Source of the DNA: Nissabacter sp. SGAir0207
GTDB lineage: Bacteria > Pseudomonadota > Gammaproteobacteria > Enterobacterales > Enterobacteriaceae
DNA: 64,000 nt
Direction of reading: 5' to 3'
Assembly: GCF_005491205.1 (NCBI RefSeq)
Contig: NZ_CP028035.1
Location: 2,480,001 to 2,544,000, forward strand
Position 1 is the first letter of the stretch. Each line of letters opens with the position of its first letter. Shown here in pieces: positions 12,301-23,845 of the stretch. The translations under genes and the position numbers were made by a program. The notes below the pieces were generated by a model that worked only from the letters and a program-made list of their open reading frames with translations, was not told the DNA's origin and searched no databases.

Positions 12301-13237
12301 TTGGTGCAGGCGTGGTCTGTGGCGCGGCACTCTGCACCTCGACGTGGTGCAGGGCCGGTGCAGCTGTCGCCTCTACATGGGCAGCCGCTGTCACGTGCTC
12401 TGCCGCTACGGCCGGAGCCTCTGCTGGCGCAACCGCAGCGGGTTGGGCCACAGGCTGCGCGGTAGCTGGCGCGGGTTGTGCGGCAGAAGGCGCAGAGAAG
12501 AGCACGTCGTCGTCAGCCGTCAGGTGCGGCAGTGGCGCCTCTTCACGGGCGTGGCTGGCCGGTGTGGGCGCGTCGTCGAACGCCTCATCCTCGTCATCAT
12601 ACTCATAACGATCGTCACGGCGGGAGCGATTGGTCATAAAGGTACCGGCACCCAGCACCACCGCGCCGATGCGCTCGGCGATGGTCAGCCAGGACCAGCC
12701 GGTGAACAGGGTAAACCCTACCGCCCAGACTGCCAGTAGCGCCAGCGTGGCGCCCATGGCATTGACCCACGGCGTCAACGCGTTGCTTATCAAGCTGCCA
12801 ATCACCCCGCCCGAGGCGAAGTAATAGAGATCGTCAACGTTCAGCGCCGCCAGACCACACGAGGTGAGCACCAGCGCCAGAAGGCCGATCAGCCGCAGGG
12901 AGAGCGTAAAGAAATCGATATAGTCACGGCTGCCACGCTGCCGGTAGACCACCACACAGCTGACAACCATCAGCGGTGGAATGGCGTAGGCAAACACGCC
13001 GAAGGTGAAGAACAGGGTGTCGGCCAACCACGCCCCTACCCCGCCCCCCAGATTATGGATGGGCTCATGCCACGCTGTCTGTGACCAACTTGGGTCAGAA
13101 GGGTTGAAACTGAGCAGCGCTGCCATGAGATAAATCCCGAAAAGCGCAATCACCACCAGCAAGGCTTCAAGGAGCCGCCGGCTGCTGCTGAGCTTTTTCA
13201 GGCCAATGTCTTTATCTTCTGTGTATTCCTGGCTCAA
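9371..13237 (-). CDS. ftsK: DNA translocase FtsK
   Basis: This 1288-residue protein couples chromosome segregation to septum closure. The first 200 residues hold four or so membrane helices and follow E. coli FtsK closely ([20 protein letters not shown]). A long linker, about residues 205–790, is rich in Pro, Ala, Glu and Gln and contains two repeat families listed separately. The C-terminal motor has Walker [11 protein letters not shown] near residue 950 and the conserved [20 protein letters not shown] block. It ends in the winged-helix gamma domain (about 1225–1288; [20 protein letters not shown]) that reads KOPS and contacts XerD. Gene order lrp-ftsK-lolA matches E. coli. The linker is the only part that differs strongly from relatives. 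Confidence 0.96.
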   Translation of the reverse strand: MSQEYTEDKDIGLKKLSSSRRLLEALLVVIALFGIYLMAALLSFNPSDPSWSQTAWHEPIHNLGGGVGAWLADTLFFTFGVFAYAIPPLMVVSCVVVYRQRGSRDYIDFFTLSLRLIGLLALVLTSCGLAALNVDDLYYFASGGVIGSLISNALTPWVNAMGATLALLAVWAVGFTLFTGWSWLTIAERIGAVVLGAGTFMTNRSRRDDRYEYDDEDEAFDDAPTPASHAREEAPLPHLTADDDVLFSAPSAAQPAPATAQPVAQPAAVAPAEAPAVAAEHVTAAAHVEATAAPALHHVEVQSAAPQTTPAPTQPTLPEAEEDEGPRLGNWHETESARSPFDFSAAQRDSDELPASDTTGSDADVPFMPAFSAVSDTNPQVKQGIGPELPRPNPVRIPTRRELASYGIKLPSQRQAEQAAREAAVSSSPEEEEAAEQEALGRAFAEQQQQRYGTSSAPEAAHAEPDEEAQQAELARAFADQQQQRYGSEGRETPPSAPVTDALHEDEDALRQAFAAREEARYGASPTAASPLSSVTPAAVATVAATTAAVSQAGSAFTFSPVTDEAPSEPLFTLPAESSTPAPAFAPVSAAPASTVQQTASYRAETTSFTRPNAPVQSETAEARPVTPASSPYRSETVEARPVTPASSPYRSETVEARPVAPASSPYRSETAEPRPVTPASSPYRSETTEARPITPVSSPYRSETAEARPVAPTSSPYRSETAESRPVTPASSPYRSETAGTSYTEERPAASRPVIAPQVEETYTPPAEEAPKQSAMDSLFHPFLVRNDQPLEKPTTPLPTLDLLTAAPKEVAPVDMFALEQKARLVEASLADYRVKADVVDILPGPVITRFELDLAPGVKAARISNLSRDLARSLSTSAVRVVEVIPGKPYVGLELPNTKRQTVYLREVLDCPAFRDNPSPLSVVLGKDISGEPVVADLAKMPHLLVAGTTGSGKSVGVNAMILSMLYKAKPEDVRFIMIDPKMLELSVYEGIPHLLTEVVTDMKKAANALNWCVGEMERRYKLMSALGVRNLAGYNERVDQAEAMGRPIPDPFWKPTDSMDITPPVLEREPYIVVMVDEFADLIMTVGKKVEELIARLAQKARAAGIHLVLATQRPSVDVITGLIKANIPTRIAFTVSSKIDSRTILDQGGAESLLGMGDMLYMAPNSSIPVRVHGAFVRDQEVHAVVQDWKARGRPQYIDSITSGAEEGEGGGGLDGDEELDPLFDQAVAFVIDKRRASISGVQRQFRIGYNRAARIIEQMEMQGIVSEPGHNGNRDVLAPPPHE
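11019..11397 (-). repeat. 51-bp tandem repeats in the ftsK linker
   Basis: Seven consecutive copies of a 17-residue unit, close to [17 protein letters not shown], follow a degenerate first copy ([13 protein letters not shown]). The copies differ at a few codons, for example [18 protein letters not shown] and TEARPITPV. The frame is kept throughout, so the array only lengthens the flexible linker of FtsK. Arrays like this usually vary in copy number between strains. Confidence 0.93.
11671..11960 (-). repeat. Degenerate RAFAxQQQQRYG repeats in the ftsK linker
   Basis: Three copies of a motif near [14 protein letters not shown] are spaced by about 35 residues: [26 protein letters not shown] and [13 protein letters not shown]. 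Each is preceded by an acidic, Ala-rich stretch. This is a second, older-looking repeat family in the same linker. Confidence 0.8.
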
Positions 13238-13265
13238 GAAAGGCTCTCCAGGTTCCTGTGAACGG

Positions 13266-13300
13266 AAATAACAACCGCGCCGGGAACCCTTCCCGGCGCG
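13266..13300 (-). terminator. Terminator after lrp
   Basis: CGCGCCGGGA (13276–13285) pairs with TCCCGGCGCG (13291–13300) over a five-base loop. Read leftward it is followed by a T-rich stretch, GTTGTTATTT. It separates lrp from ftsK. Confidence 0.75.
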
Positions 13301-13359
13301 TGGGCTGTATGGATAAACAGCAGTGTAGCGAATCTCTTCAGGTTTTGCACCTGCAGCGT

Positions 13360-13854
13360 TTACCGGGTCTTGATGACCAGACGGTTACTCTGTTTGACTT
13401 CTTCCATCACCACATAGGTACGGGTGTCATTCACGCCCGGCAGGCGCAACAGCGTTTCACCCAGCAGCTTGCGGTACGCGGACATATCCGGCACACGGGT
13501 CTTCAACAGGTAGTCGAAGTCACCGGAGACCAGATGACACTCCTGGATATCTTCCAACTTCTGTACGGCGGCGTTGAACTGCTCAAAAACATCTGGCGCG
13601 CCACGGTTCAGCGTGATCTCAACGAAGACCAGCAGCGAGGCATCCAGATAGTGAGGATTGAGCAGTGCGGTATAGCCATGAATGAAATTCTGCCGTTCCA
13701 GGCGACGGACACGCTCCAAGCATGGCGTAGGGGATAAGCCTACCCGTTTGGAAAGTTCGACGTTGGAGATGCGGCCATCCTTCTGCAATTCATTCAGGAT
13801 GTTGCGATCTATCCGGTCGAGGTCCTTTCCCGGTCGTTTTTTGTTGTCTGCCAT
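13360..13854 (-). CDS. lrp: Leucine-responsive regulatory protein Lrp
   Basis: This 164-residue global regulator of amino-acid metabolism, transport and fimbriae is nearly identical to E. coli Lrp. The helix-turn-helix lies near residues 30–50 ([25 protein letters not shown]) and the C-terminal RAM domain binds leucine and drives octamer formation (residues about 70–164). The start [18 protein letters not shown] was chosen because it matches the family; an 18-codon extension upstream does not. The ribosome site is weak. A long upstream region (about 595 bases to trxB) is typical for lrp, which represses its own gene. Confidence 0.97.
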   Translation of the reverse strand: MADNKKRPGKDLDRIDRNILNELQKDGRISNVELSKRVGLSPTPCLERVRRLERQNFIHGYTALLNPHYLDASLLVFVEITLNRGAPDVFEQFNAAVQKLEDIQECHLVSGDFDYLLKTRVPDMSAYRKLLGETLLRLPGVNDTRTYVVMEEVKQSNRLVIKTR

Positions 13855-15421
<1,567 letters not shown>

Positions 15422-15445
15422 CCCGCGCCCCGCTCCTCACGCAAA

Positions 15446-15478
15446 AAAAGGCGGCCTTCGGGCCGCCTTATTATTTTC
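15446..15478 (+). terminator. Terminator after trxB
   Basis: AAGGCGGCC and GGCCGCCTT form a stem with a TTCG loop (15457–15460), followed by ATTATTTTC. This is a standard strong terminator 25 bases after the trxB stop. Confidence 0.9.
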
Positions 15479-15624
15479 AGCCGCCCCACGGACGCGGTAA
15501 CATGTGCGCGATCGAAATAGACCTTCAAACGATCAGGGATTTGGCCTCGTGCCATAACTTCCATGCGCCAGGGCGCATGTGACCGCCATGCACGTCCTGC
15601 ATGTTCTGCGATGACAGATGGCTG

Positions 15625-17397
15625 ATGACAAAAACTCGACAACAACAACTGCTTCGATGGCTGCGACAGCAACGCGCGCCCGCGCGCCGCTGGCTGCAAC
15701 TCTCCATGCTACTGGGCCTGTTCAGCGCGCTACTGATCCTGATGCAGGCTGGCCTGATGGCGGCCCTGCTGCATGGGCTGATCATGGAAGCGACACCGCG
15801 TGACCGCCTGATTCCGCTGTTTCTGCTGCTGGCCCTCTCCTTTTTATTGCGCGCGCTGCTGGCGTTGGGACGTGAGCAGGTGGGCTTCCGCTGCGGCCTG
15901 AGCGTGCGCCAGCAGATCCGCCAGGCGGTGCTCGACCGGTTGGCGCAACTCGGCCCGGCCTGGATCAATGGCCGCCCGGCCGGCAGCTGGGCGACACTGG
16001 TGCTTGAGCAGATTGATGACATGCAAGATTACTATGCGCGCTACCTGCCGCAGATGTTTTTGGCCGGTGTCATCCCGCTGCTGATTCTGCTGTGCCTCTT
16101 CCCCATCAACTGGGCGGCCGGGCTGATTTTGCTGCTCACCGCACCGCTGATCCCGCTGTTTATGGCGCTGGTCGGCATGGGGGCGGCGGATGCTAACCGC
16201 CGTAACTTCGCCGCGCTGGCGCGGTTGAGCGGCAATTTTCTGGACAGCCTGCGCGGCCTCGAGACGCTGCGCCTGTTCCACCGCGCCGCCGCCGAAACCG
16301 ACGCCATCCGCCACGCCTCCGAGGATTTCCGCGCCCGAACGATGGAAGTGCTGCGGCTGGCATTCCTCTCCTCCGCCGTGCTGGAGTTTTTCGCCTCTCT
16401 CTCCATCGCACTGGTCGCGGTCTACTTCGGGTTCTCCTATCTGGGCGAGCTGCATTTCGGCAGCTATGGCGGCAGCGTAACGCTGTTCGCGGGTTTTCTG
16501 GCGCTGATCCTCGCGCCAGAGTTCTTCCAGCCGCTGCGCGATCTCGGCACTTTCTACCATGCCAAAGCGCAGGCAGTCGGTGCCGCCGAGTCGCTGTTCA
16601 CACTCCTTGAGGAGGCGCCCACGCCACCGCAACATGGGCAGGGGCAAGTTTCCTTTGAGACGGATGCGCCGATTGCACTGAAAGCAGAGGGGCTGAAGAT
16701 CCTCTCGCCGGAGGGCACGGTGCTGGCAGGGCCATTGAGCTTCCAGATCGCGGCCGGGCAGCGGGTGGCGATTGTCGGGCTAAGCGGCGCGGGCAAGAGT
16801 TCGCTGCTCAACGCCCTGCTCGGTTTCCTGCCCTACCGTGGCGAGTTGTATGCCAATGGGCAGCCACTGCATACGCTGGAGGTAGCCAGCTGGCGGCGGC
16901 ACCTCGCGTGGGTAGGGCAGAACCCGCATTTGCCAGCGGCGACGCTGCGGCAGAACATCACATTGGGCCATCCACAGGCCAGCGAGGCGGAGGTGGCACA
17001 CGCGGTTTCACAGGCGTATGTCGATGAATTCTTGCCGCTGCTGCCGGCCGGACTGGAGACACCGGTGGGTGACCATGCCGCCGGCCTCTCCGTCGGCCAG
17101 GCGCAACGTGTCGCGGTGGCGCGGGCTCTGCTGGCGCCGAGTCAGTTGCTGCTGCTGGATGAGCCAGCGGCCAGCCTCGATGCCCATAGTGAACAGCGGG
17201 TGATGGCCGCGCTGACCGTGGCGGCGGCGCGCCAGACCACGCTGCTGGTGACGCACCAGCTGGAAGATGCCCGGCACTGCGATGAGATCTGGGTGATGGA
17301 ACGGGGCGCGATTGTCGAACGCGGCCCCTATCAGCAACTGCAACAGCAAGGCGGCCCCTTCGCGCGCCTGCTGGCCCAACGCGACGGGGAACTCTGA
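15625..17397 (+). CDS. cydD: Glutathione/cysteine ABC exporter subunit CydD
   Basis: This 590-residue half-transporter pairs with CydC to export glutathione and cysteine to the periplasm, which is needed to assemble cytochrome bd oxidase. Six membrane helices occupy about the first 320 residues, with the conserved GSWATLVLEQIDDMQDYYARY stretch split over helix 3. The ATPase domain has Walker A GLSGAGKSS, the signature LSVGQAQRVAVARAL and Walker B LLLLDEPAASLD. The ATG at 15625 (MTKTRQQQLLRWL) matches E. coli; an upstream frame of eight codons does not. Its TGA overlaps the cydC ATG by one base, so the two subunits are translationally coupled. Confidence 0.95.
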   Translation: MTKTRQQQLLRWLRQQRAPARRWLQLSMLLGLFSALLILMQAGLMAALLHGLIMEATPRDRLIPLFLLLALSFLLRALLALGREQVGFRCGLSVRQQIRQAVLDRLAQLGPAWINGRPAGSWATLVLEQIDDMQDYYARYLPQMFLAGVIPLLILLCLFPINWAAGLILLLTAPLIPLFMALVGMGAADANRRNFAALARLSGNFLDSLRGLETLRLFHRAAAETDAIRHASEDFRARTMEVLRLAFLSSAVLEFFASLSIALVAVYFGFSYLGELHFGSYGGSVTLFAGFLALILAPEFFQPLRDLGTFYHAKAQAVGAAESLFTLLEEAPTPPQHGQGQVSFETDAPIALKAEGLKILSPEGTVLAGPLSFQIAAGQRVAIVGLSGAGKSSLLNALLGFLPYRGELYANGQPLHTLEVASWRRHLAWVGQNPHLPAATLRQNITLGHPQASEAEVAHAVSQAYVDEFLPLLPAGLETPVGDHAAGLSVGQAQRVAVARALLAPSQLLLLDEPAASLDAHSEQRVMAALTVAAARQTTLLVTHQLEDARHCDEIWVMERGAIVERGPYQQLQQQGGPFARLLAQRDGEL

Positions 17398-19112
17398 TGC
17401 GTGTGCTTCTGCCCTATCTGGCCCTCTACCGCCGCCACAGCGGCCGGATGCTGCTCGGCCTGCTGCTGGCGATCATTACCCTGCTGGCGAGCATCGGCCT
17501 GCTGGCGCTCTCCGGCTGGTTCCTGGCCGCCTCGGCGCTGGCCGGGCTGGCGGGCCTCTACAGCTTCAACTATATGCTGCCCGCCGCCGGGGTGCGTGGG
17601 GCGGCGATTTTCCGCACTGCCGGGCGCTATGCCGAGCGGCTGGTGAGCCATGACGCCACCTTCCGGGTGCTCGCCCACCTGCGGGTGGACACCTTCGCCC
17701 GCTTGCTGCCGCTGTCGCCAGCGGGGCTGGCGCGTTTCCGTCAGGCGGATCTGCTCAACCGGCTGGTGGCGGATGTCGATACGCTCGATCACCTCTATTT
17801 GCGGGTACTTTCGCCGCTGGCGGCGGCGCTGGCGGTGATTGTGGTGGTGTGCGCGGCCCTCGGCTGGCTGGATATCACACTGGCGCTGACGCTGGCGGTC
17901 ATTTTGCTGGCGCTGTTGCTGTTACTGCCGCTGCTGTTTTACCGCGCTGGCCAACCCATTGGCCGGGCGCTGACCGGGCTACGCGCTGACTATCGCATCC
18001 AGCTCACCGCCTGGTTACAGGGTCAGGCGGAGCTGGCCCTCTACGGCGCGGCCGGCCGTTTTCGCGCAACGCTGACCGAAACGGAGCAGCAGTGGCAGCG
18101 GCAACAGCAGCGGCAGGCGACGCTCACTGGGCTGGCACAGGCGCTGCTACTGGCGGCCACCGGGTTGACCGTGACCCTGATGTTCTGGCTGGCCGCCGGG
18201 CAGCTGGGAGAGAGCAGCGCGCAGGTGGCGTTGGTGCTGTTCACTACTCTGGCGGCGTTTGAGGCGCTGGGGCCGGTCGCCACCGCTTTCCAGCATCTGG
18301 GGCACGTCATCGCCTCCGCCGAGCGGCTCCATGCCGTTACCCACCAGCCGCCAGAGGTACGTTTCCCGGCCGCTGGCGTGACACCCGCGGGCGCGCCAAC
18401 GCTGGCAATGGCGGACGTGCGCTTCAGTTACCCCGGTCAGCCGCAGCCGGTGCTTGATGGGCTAAATTTGACGGTCGCGGCGGGCGAGCATATCGCCCTG
18501 CTGGGGCGTACCGGCTGTGGCAAGTCAACGCTGCTGCAACTGCTGACCCGCGCCTGGGACGCGCCCGCGGGCCAGATCCGGCTCGGCGGTCACGCGCTGG
18601 CGGAGTACGATGAAGCCACGCTGCGGCGACAGGTCACCCTGATCCCACAGCGGGTGCACATCTTCAACACCACGCTGCGCGACAACCTGCGGCTGGCGGC
18701 ACCCACCGTCGATGACGCCCAATTGGCCGAGGTGCTACGTCAGGTGGGGCTGGGGGCGCTGCTGGAGGGGAGCGGCCTGAACGGCTGGCTGGGCGAAGGC
18801 GGCCGCCCGCTCTCCGGCGGCGAGCAGCGGCGCATCGGCATCGCCCGCGCCCTGCTGCACAATGCGCCGCTGGTGCTGCTGGATGAACCGACCGAAGGGC
18901 TGGACGCAGAAACGGAGCGGCAGATCCTTGCCCTGCTGCGCCGCCACTGCGCTGGCAAAACGCTGGTGATGGTCACGCACCGCCTGCACGGGCTTCAGGA
19001 GATGGATCGCATCTGCGTCATGGAAAATGGCAGCATCATTGAACAGGGCCACCATGCCGAACTGCTGGCAGCCGGTGGCCGGTATGCCCACTTTATGCGG
19101 CGTCTGGGTTAA
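17397..19112 (+). CDS. cydC: Glutathione/cysteine ABC exporter subunit CydC
   Basis: This 571-residue partner of CydD has a membrane domain (about 1–310) followed by an ATPase domain. Walker A is GRTGCGKST, the signature is LSGGEQRRIGIARAL and Walker B is VLLDEPTEGLD. The protein is rich in Leu and Ala, and the DNA here is among the most GC-rich of the window. It starts on the A of the cydD stop codon. The next gene, aat, follows after 12 bases, so aat is probably read from the same transcript. Confidence 0.95.
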   Translation: MRVLLPYLALYRRHSGRMLLGLLLAIITLLASIGLLALSGWFLAASALAGLAGLYSFNYMLPAAGVRGAAIFRTAGRYAERLVSHDATFRVLAHLRVDTFARLLPLSPAGLARFRQADLLNRLVADVDTLDHLYLRVLSPLAAALAVIVVVCAALGWLDITLALTLAVILLALLLLLPLLFYRAGQPIGRALTGLRADYRIQLTAWLQGQAELALYGAAGRFRATLTETEQQWQRQQQRQATLTGLAQALLLAATGLTVTLMFWLAAGQLGESSAQVALVLFTTLAAFEALGPVATAFQHLGHVIASAERLHAVTHQPPEVRFPAAGVTPAGAPTLAMADVRFSYPGQPQPVLDGLNLTVAAGEHIALLGRTGCGKSTLLQLLTRAWDAPAGQIRLGGHALAEYDEATLRRQVTLIPQRVHIFNTTLRDNLRLAAPTVDDAQLAEVLRQVGLGALLEGSGLNGWLGEGGRPLSGGEQRRIGIARALLHNAPLVLLDEPTEGLDAETERQILALLRRHCAGKTLVMVTHRLHGLQEMDRICVMENGSIIEQGHHAELLAAGGRYAHFMRRLG

Positions 19113-19124
19113 TTAAGGATCACT

Positions 19125-19832
19125 ATGCGCGTTGTGCAACTCACCCCTCACTCCCTGCTCTTCCCGCCGCCCGAAGGGGCACTGCGGGAGCCAAACGGGC
19201 TGCTGGCGGTGGGTGGCGATCTCTCCCCTGCCCGGCTGAAGCTCGCTTACCAGAGCGGCATTTTCCCGTGGTACAACCCCGGCGAGATGATTTTGTGGTG
19301 GTCGCCCGACCCGCGCGCGGTGCTGTTCCCCGACGCGCTGCATATCAGCCGCAGTATGCGCCGTTTCCTGCGCCACTGCCCGTTCCAGTTCACCCTTAAC
19401 CACGCCTTCCCCGAGGTGATTGCCGCCTGTGCCGAGGCGCGCAGCGACGGCACCTGGATTGGCCCGGCGGTGGCGGAAGCCTATCGGCAGCTGCACCGGG
19501 AGGGCATTGCGCACTCGATTGAGGTGTGGCAGGAGGGTGAGCTGGTGGGCGGGATGTATGGCGTGGCGCAGGGGGCGCTGTTTTGCGGCGAGTCGATGTT
19601 CAGCCGCCGTACCAACGCCTCCAAAGCGGCGCTGGTGATGTTCTGCCACCACTTCGTGCAGCAGGGCGGCCAACTGCTCGACTGCCAGGTGCTGAATGAC
19701 CACACCGCCTCATTGGGGGCAACGGAGATCCCGCGCCACCACTTTCTTTCTGCCTTGCGGCAACTGCAACGGCAAGCGTTGCCGGCTGGCTGTTGGCAGC
19801 CGCAGACGCTGCAACTGCCGGCAAGTGTGTGA
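19125..19832 (+). CDS. aat: Leucyl/phenylalanyl-tRNA–protein transferase
   Basis: This 235-residue enzyme adds Leu or Phe from aminoacyl-tRNA to proteins with N-terminal Lys or Arg, making them N-degrons. Family blocks are visible: [49 protein letters not shown] and [16 protein letters not shown]. The targets made by Aat are recognised by ClpS and degraded by ClpAP, and clpS and clpA lie 0.6–3 kb away, as in E. coli. The gene follows cydC closely. Confidence 0.95.
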   Translation: MRVVQLTPHSLLFPPPEGALREPNGLLAVGGDLSPARLKLAYQSGIFPWYNPGEMILWWSPDPRAVLFPDALHISRSMRRFLRHCPFQFTLNHAFPEVIAACAEARSDGTWIGPAVAEAYRQLHREGIAHSIEVWQEGELVGGMYGVAQGALFCGESMFSRRTNASKAALVMFCHHFVQQGGQLLDCQVLNDHTASLGATEIPRHHFLSALRQLQRQALPAGCWQPQTLQLPASV

Positions 19833-20019
19833 AATTAATTCCATGTCCCCGGCAGAAGTATGGTATCATTTCTATACACCATGCCCCTGATTTATGTATG
19901 TTTTTGGCTGCCTCTCCCACCAGGCCCGGTTTAACAACCATTTAGGGCGGAGCGAATGCCTCCTTTACATAATGTGGGATTTTCGGCATTATCTTGCCGG
20001 TTAAAAACTAAGGTAGTAA

Positions 20020-20253
<234 letters not shown>

Positions 20254-20306
20254 TCGGCGCACGTCTCGCTGATTCCCGGCGAAATACTCAGGACCTAAGT
20301 CCCAAC

Positions 20307-20337
20307 CGCCCTGCCGGCAACGGTCAGGGCGTTTTGT
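20307..20337 (+). terminator. Terminator after infA
   Basis: CGCCCTGCCG and CGGTCAGGGCG pair, with one bulged T, around a GCAA loop, followed by TTTTGTT. It lies 54 bases beyond infA. Confidence 0.75.
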
Positions 20338-20365
20338 TATGTGCGCCGCCAGCCGGTTTTGGGCG

Positions 20366-20396
20366 AAAAAAAAGAGCGATATCACTATCGCTCTTT
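20366..20396 (-). terminator. Terminator after clpA
   Basis: AAAGAGCGAT (20371–20380) pairs with ATCGCTCTTT (20387–20396) over a six-base loop. Read leftward it runs into TTTTTCGCC. It lies 20 bases beyond the clpA stop. Confidence 0.85.
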
Positions 20397-20415
20397 CTGC
20401 TTTTTCAGGCCGGGA

Positions 20416-22692
20416 TCAGTGGACGACCCCCTCCTCTTTGCGTTTCTGCGCGCTGAGGAATTCGTAGGTCAGCCGGTCTTCGGCCTTGTTCAGCTCGACC
20501 TTCACCGAGCCGCCATCGACCAGACTGCCGAACAGCAACTCGTTCGCCAGCGGTTTCTTCAGGTTCTCCTGCATGACGCGCGCCATCGGGCGGGCGCCCA
20601 TCGCTTTGTCGTAGCCTTTCACCGCCAGCCAGTCGCGGGCCTCGTCGCTGACCTCCAGCGAGACGCCTTTCGCATCCAACTGGGCCTGCAACTCGACGAT
20701 GAACTTGTCGACCACTTGCTGGATAACTTCGCTCGACAGGTGGTTGAACCAGATAATGTTGTCCAGACGGTTACGGAACTCTGGGGTAAACACTTTCTTG
20801 ATCTCTTCCATCGCGTCGGTGCTGTTGTCCTGCTGAATCAGGCCAATCGACTTACGTTCAGTCTCACGTACCCCGGCGTTGGTGGTCATCACCAGAATCA
20901 CGTTGCGGAAGTCCGCCTTGCGGCCGTTGTTATCGGTCAGCGTGCCGTTGTCCATCACCTGCAACAGCAGGTTGAAGACATCCGGGTGCGCTTTCTCGAT
21001 CTCATCCAGCAGTACCACTGCGTGCGGATGCTTGATCACCGCATCGGTCAGCAGGCCGCCCTGATCAAAGCCGACGTAGCCCGGAGGCGCACCAATCAGA
21101 CGGCTGACGGTATGGCGTTCCATATACTCGGACATATCAAAGCGCAGCAATTCAATATCCAGCGCCTTGGCGAGCTGTACCGTCACCTCGGTTTTCCCGA
21201 CCCCGGTTGGCCCGGCAAACAGGAAGGAACCCACCGGCTTGCGGTCGTGGCCCAGTCCGGCGCGGCTCATTTTGATCGCCTCGGTCAGGGCGCTGATGGC
21301 CGGATCCTGGCCAAACACCAGCATCTTCAGGCGATCGCCGAGATTTTTCAGCACGTCGCGGTCGCTGGCGGAGACGGTCTTCTCCGGGATACGCGCGATG
21401 CGCGCCACCACGGATTCAATGTCACCGACGTTGACGGTTTTCTTGCGCTTGCTGACCGGCATCAGGCGGCTGCGGGCGCCAGCTTCGTCGATCACGTCAA
21501 TCGCCTTGTCCGGCAGGTGGCGGTCATTGATATATTTCACCGCCAGCTCCACCGCGGCACGCACCGCTTTCGCGGTATAACGCACGTCGTGGTGGGCCTC
21601 ATACTTCGGCTTCAGGCCGTTGATGATCTGTACCGTCTCTTCCACGGTCGGTTCGGTGATGTCAATCTTCTGGAAACGGCGTGCCAGCGCACGGTCTTTC
21701 TCAAAGATGTTGCTGAACTCCTGATAGGTGGTGGAGCCAATCACCCGGATCTTGCCGCTCGACAGCAGGGGCTTGATCAGGTTGGCGGCATCCACCTGCC
21801 CGCCGGATGCCGCGCCCGCGCCGATGATGGTATGGATCTCATCGATGAACAGGATACTGTTCTGATCCTGCTCGAGCTGTTTCAGCAGCGCCTTGAAGCG
21901 CTTCTCAAAGTCGCCGCGATATTTGGTGCCGGCCAGCAGTGAGCCGATATCGAGGGAGTAGAGGGTGCAGTCAGCCATCACTTCCGGCACGTCACCCTGC
22001 ACGATGCGCCAGGCCAGCCCTTCCGCGATGGCGGTTTTGCCGACGCCCGACTCACCCACCAGCAGTGGGTTGTTTTTACGGCGGCGGCACAGCACCTGGA
22101 TGGCGCGCTCCAGCTCTTTGTCGCGGCCAATCAGCGGATCGATGCCGCCGACGCGCGCCAGCTGATTCAAATTGGTGGTGAAGTTTTCCATACGGTCTTC
22201 CCCTGCCGACTGCTCTTCGTTGACCGGGTTTTCCGCATTGGGAGCCTGGCCCGGTTCGTCTTTACGCGTGCCGTGGGAAATGAAGTTCACCACGTCAAGG
22301 CGGCTTACGTCATGCTTGCGCAGCAGATAAGCAGCCTGCGACTCCTGTTCGCTGAAGATTGCGACCAGGACATTGGCGCCGGAGACTTCGTTGCGCCCGG
22401 AGGATTGAACGTGGAACACGGCCCGCTGCAACACGCGCTGGAAGCTAAGCGTCGGCTGGGTGTCGCGCTCCTCTTCACTGGCCGGCAGGGTCGGTGTGGT
22501 CTGTTCGATAAAGGCTTCCAGCTCCTGACGCAACGCCACCAGATCGACGGTGCAAGCCTCAAGGGCCTCGCGCGCCGCAGGGTTGCTCAGTAGCGCAAGC
22601 AACAGGTGCTCCACGGTCATAAACTCATGTCGGTGCTCGCGCGCTCTGGCGAAAGCCATGTTGAGACTGAGTTCCAGTTCTTGATTGAGCAT
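20416..22692 (-). CDS. clpA: ClpAP protease ATPase subunit ClpA
   Basis: This 758-residue unfoldase feeds proteins into the ClpP peptidase. The N-domain (about 1–145) binds ClpS. Two AAA+ modules follow, with Walker A motifs GESGVGKT and GPTGVGKT. The ClpP-binding loop IGLIQ is seen in [11 protein letters not shown]. The length equals E. coli ClpA. The ATG at 22692 has an excellent ribosome site, GGGGAGGTGCTT, which decides the start over an in-frame extension of 16 codons. The gene lies 26 bases downstream of clpS and is probably cotranscribed with it. Confidence 0.97.
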   Translation of the reverse strand: MLNQELELSLNMAFARAREHRHEFMTVEHLLLALLSNPAAREALEACTVDLVALRQELEAFIEQTTPTLPASEEERDTQPTLSFQRVLQRAVFHVQSSGRNEVSGANVLVAIFSEQESQAAYLLRKHDVSRLDVVNFISHGTRKDEPGQAPNAENPVNEEQSAGEDRMENFTTNLNQLARVGGIDPLIGRDKELERAIQVLCRRRKNNPLLVGESGVGKTAIAEGLAWRIVQGDVPEVMADCTLYSLDIGSLLAGTKYRGDFEKRFKALLKQLEQDQNSILFIDEIHTIIGAGAASGGQVDAANLIKPLLSSGKIRVIGSTTYQEFSNIFEKDRALARRFQKIDITEPTVEETVQIINGLKPKYEAHHDVRYTAKAVRAAVELAVKYINDRHLPDKAIDVIDEAGARSRLMPVSKRKKTVNVGDIESVVARIARIPEKTVSASDRDVLKNLGDRLKMLVFGQDPAISALTEAIKMSRAGLGHDRKPVGSFLFAGPTGVGKTEVTVQLAKALDIELLRFDMSEYMERHTVSRLIGAPPGYVGFDQGGLLTDAVIKHPHAVVLLDEIEKAHPDVFNLLLQVMDNGTLTDNNGRKADFRNVILVMTTNAGVRETERKSIGLIQQDNSTDAMEEIKKVFTPEFRNRLDNIIWFNHLSSEVIQQVVDKFIVELQAQLDAKGVSLEVSDEARDWLAVKGYDKAMGARPMARVMQENLKKPLANELLFGSLVDGGSVKVELNKAEDRLTYEFLSAQKRKEEGVVH

Positions 22693-22718
22693 AAGCACCT
22701 CCCCAATAGATTGCCCTT

Positions 22719-23039
22719 TCAGGCTTTTTCCAGCGTACAAAGCAACGGATGCTCGTTCTCCCTCGCGTAGCGATTCACATGCGCGACCTTGGTCTCTGCC
22801 ACTTCGGCGGTAAAGACGCCGCAGGTGGCTTTTCCTTTATAGTGCACAGTGAGCATCAGTTGCGTTGCACGTTCAATATCATAAGAAAAGAACTTTTGAA
22901 GAACGTCAATCACAAATTCCATCGGCGTATAATCGTCGTTGTTAAGTATAACTTTATACATGGACGGCGGTTTTACCGCATCCAAATGCTGATCCTGGAT
23001 TAAGTGCTCAAAATTTAGCCAATCCTGATTATTGCCCAT
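22719..23039 (-). CDS. clpS: ClpAP adaptor ClpS
   Basis: This 106-residue adaptor recognises N-degron proteins and delivers them to ClpA. The family core is clear: [20 protein letters not shown], and the end is [13 protein letters not shown] as in E. coli. The NDDYTPMEF stretch lines the pocket that binds N-terminal Leu, Phe, Tyr or Trp. The start [11 protein letters not shown] matches the family length; an 80-codon extension upstream is not credible. It is coupled in position with clpA, and with aat nearby the three genes of the N-degron pathway are close together. Confidence 0.96.
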   Translation of the reverse strand: MGNNQDWLNFEHLIQDQHLDAVKPPSMYKVILNNDDYTPMEFVIDVLQKFFSYDIERATQLMLTVHYKGKATCGVFTAEVAETKVAHVNRYARENEHPLLCTLEKA

Positions 23040-23382
23040 TGCTTGCTCGTCATCAATTGTCTGTGTTGGATGCCCGCGCCGGGGCGGGGGATGTCTGTAC
23101 AGCGTACACGCTTCACTCCTTAGTTTACCATCTTCCCGCGCTGATGCGCGGCGGCGCGGCCCCTTCGCTGAGAGTATAAAATTTGACCGCAGAAAGCCAA
23201 TAGCGTTATCTGCTTCAAAGTTTAAACAACTGGTCGGGCCGAGAAAATGGCGATCCCTTGACGTGAAAATCAATTCCACTAGAGTGTAAAATCGTGAACT
23301 GATGGAGTTTTAATCAATCAGTCTTCACGCAATAAAAAAACTTACCTCTCACCTACAAAAGAGACGCGAGGGATGTAGAAGC
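23040..23382. other. Divergent clpS–cspD intergenic region
   Basis: These 343 bases hold the divergent promoters of clpS-clpA and cspD and no gene that I can support. The cspD leader just before the ATG is A-rich and then purine-rich, with GAGGG in the ribosome-site position. Confidence 0.65.
23173..23200 (-). promoter_or_regulatory. Candidate clpS-clpA promoter
   Basis: On the minus strand TTGGCT (23200–23195) and TATACT (23178–23173) lie 16 bases apart, about 135 bases before the clpS ATG. The −10 is a near-consensus match; the −35 is moderate. Confidence 0.45.
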
Positions 23383-23604
23383 ATGGAGACGGGTACTGTT
23401 AAGTGGTTCAATAATGCCAAGGGCTTCGGTTTCATCTGCCCGCAGAATGGCGGCGAAGATATCTTTGCCCACTATTCCACCATCCAGATGGATGGCTACC
23501 GGACACTGAAAGCAGGACAGCAGGTCAGCTTCGATGTCCATCAGGGGCCGAAAGGAAACCATGCGAGCCTCATTATTCCTCAGACCAACGACGCGCTTGC
23601 CTGA
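23383..23604 (+). CDS. cspD: Cold-shock-like protein CspD
   Basis: This 73-residue cold-shock-domain protein binds single-stranded DNA and, in E. coli, inhibits replication in stationary phase rather than responding to cold. The RNP motifs KGFGFI and DIFAHY are present, and the sequence follows E. coli CspD until the last ten residues, which differ (SLIIPQTNDALA). It is divergent from clpS, as in E. coli. A perfect palindromic terminator follows. Confidence 0.95.
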   Translation: METGTVKWFNNAKGFGFICPQNGGEDIFAHYSTIQMDGYRTLKAGQQVSFDVHQGPKGNHASLIIPQTNDALA

Positions 23605-23630
23605 CTGCCAGGATTGCGGCGACGCCCCTC

Positions 23631-23659
23631 AAAATGCCAGTCAATTGACTGGCATTTTT
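23631..23659 (+). terminator. Terminator after cspD
   Basis: A perfect 28-base palindrome (arms AAAATGCCAGTCAA and TTGACTGGCATTTT) ends in a T run. It could act in both directions. Confidence 0.88.
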
Positions 23660-23845
23660 ACAGATGGGGGCGTCGCTGGCGCTTTCAAGGTTAAATTTTC
23701 ATCTTTTTTCACCCCCGTGCCGCCACGCAACATAAACCAGACCTCAACCCCCCGTTAACTTTTTCCCCTCGCCCGCCGGTATTGAGGCGCGGTTTAGCCA
23801 GTGCCTGCTGAAATGCGCCCAACGCACTTTTTTTGGACCATTGCC

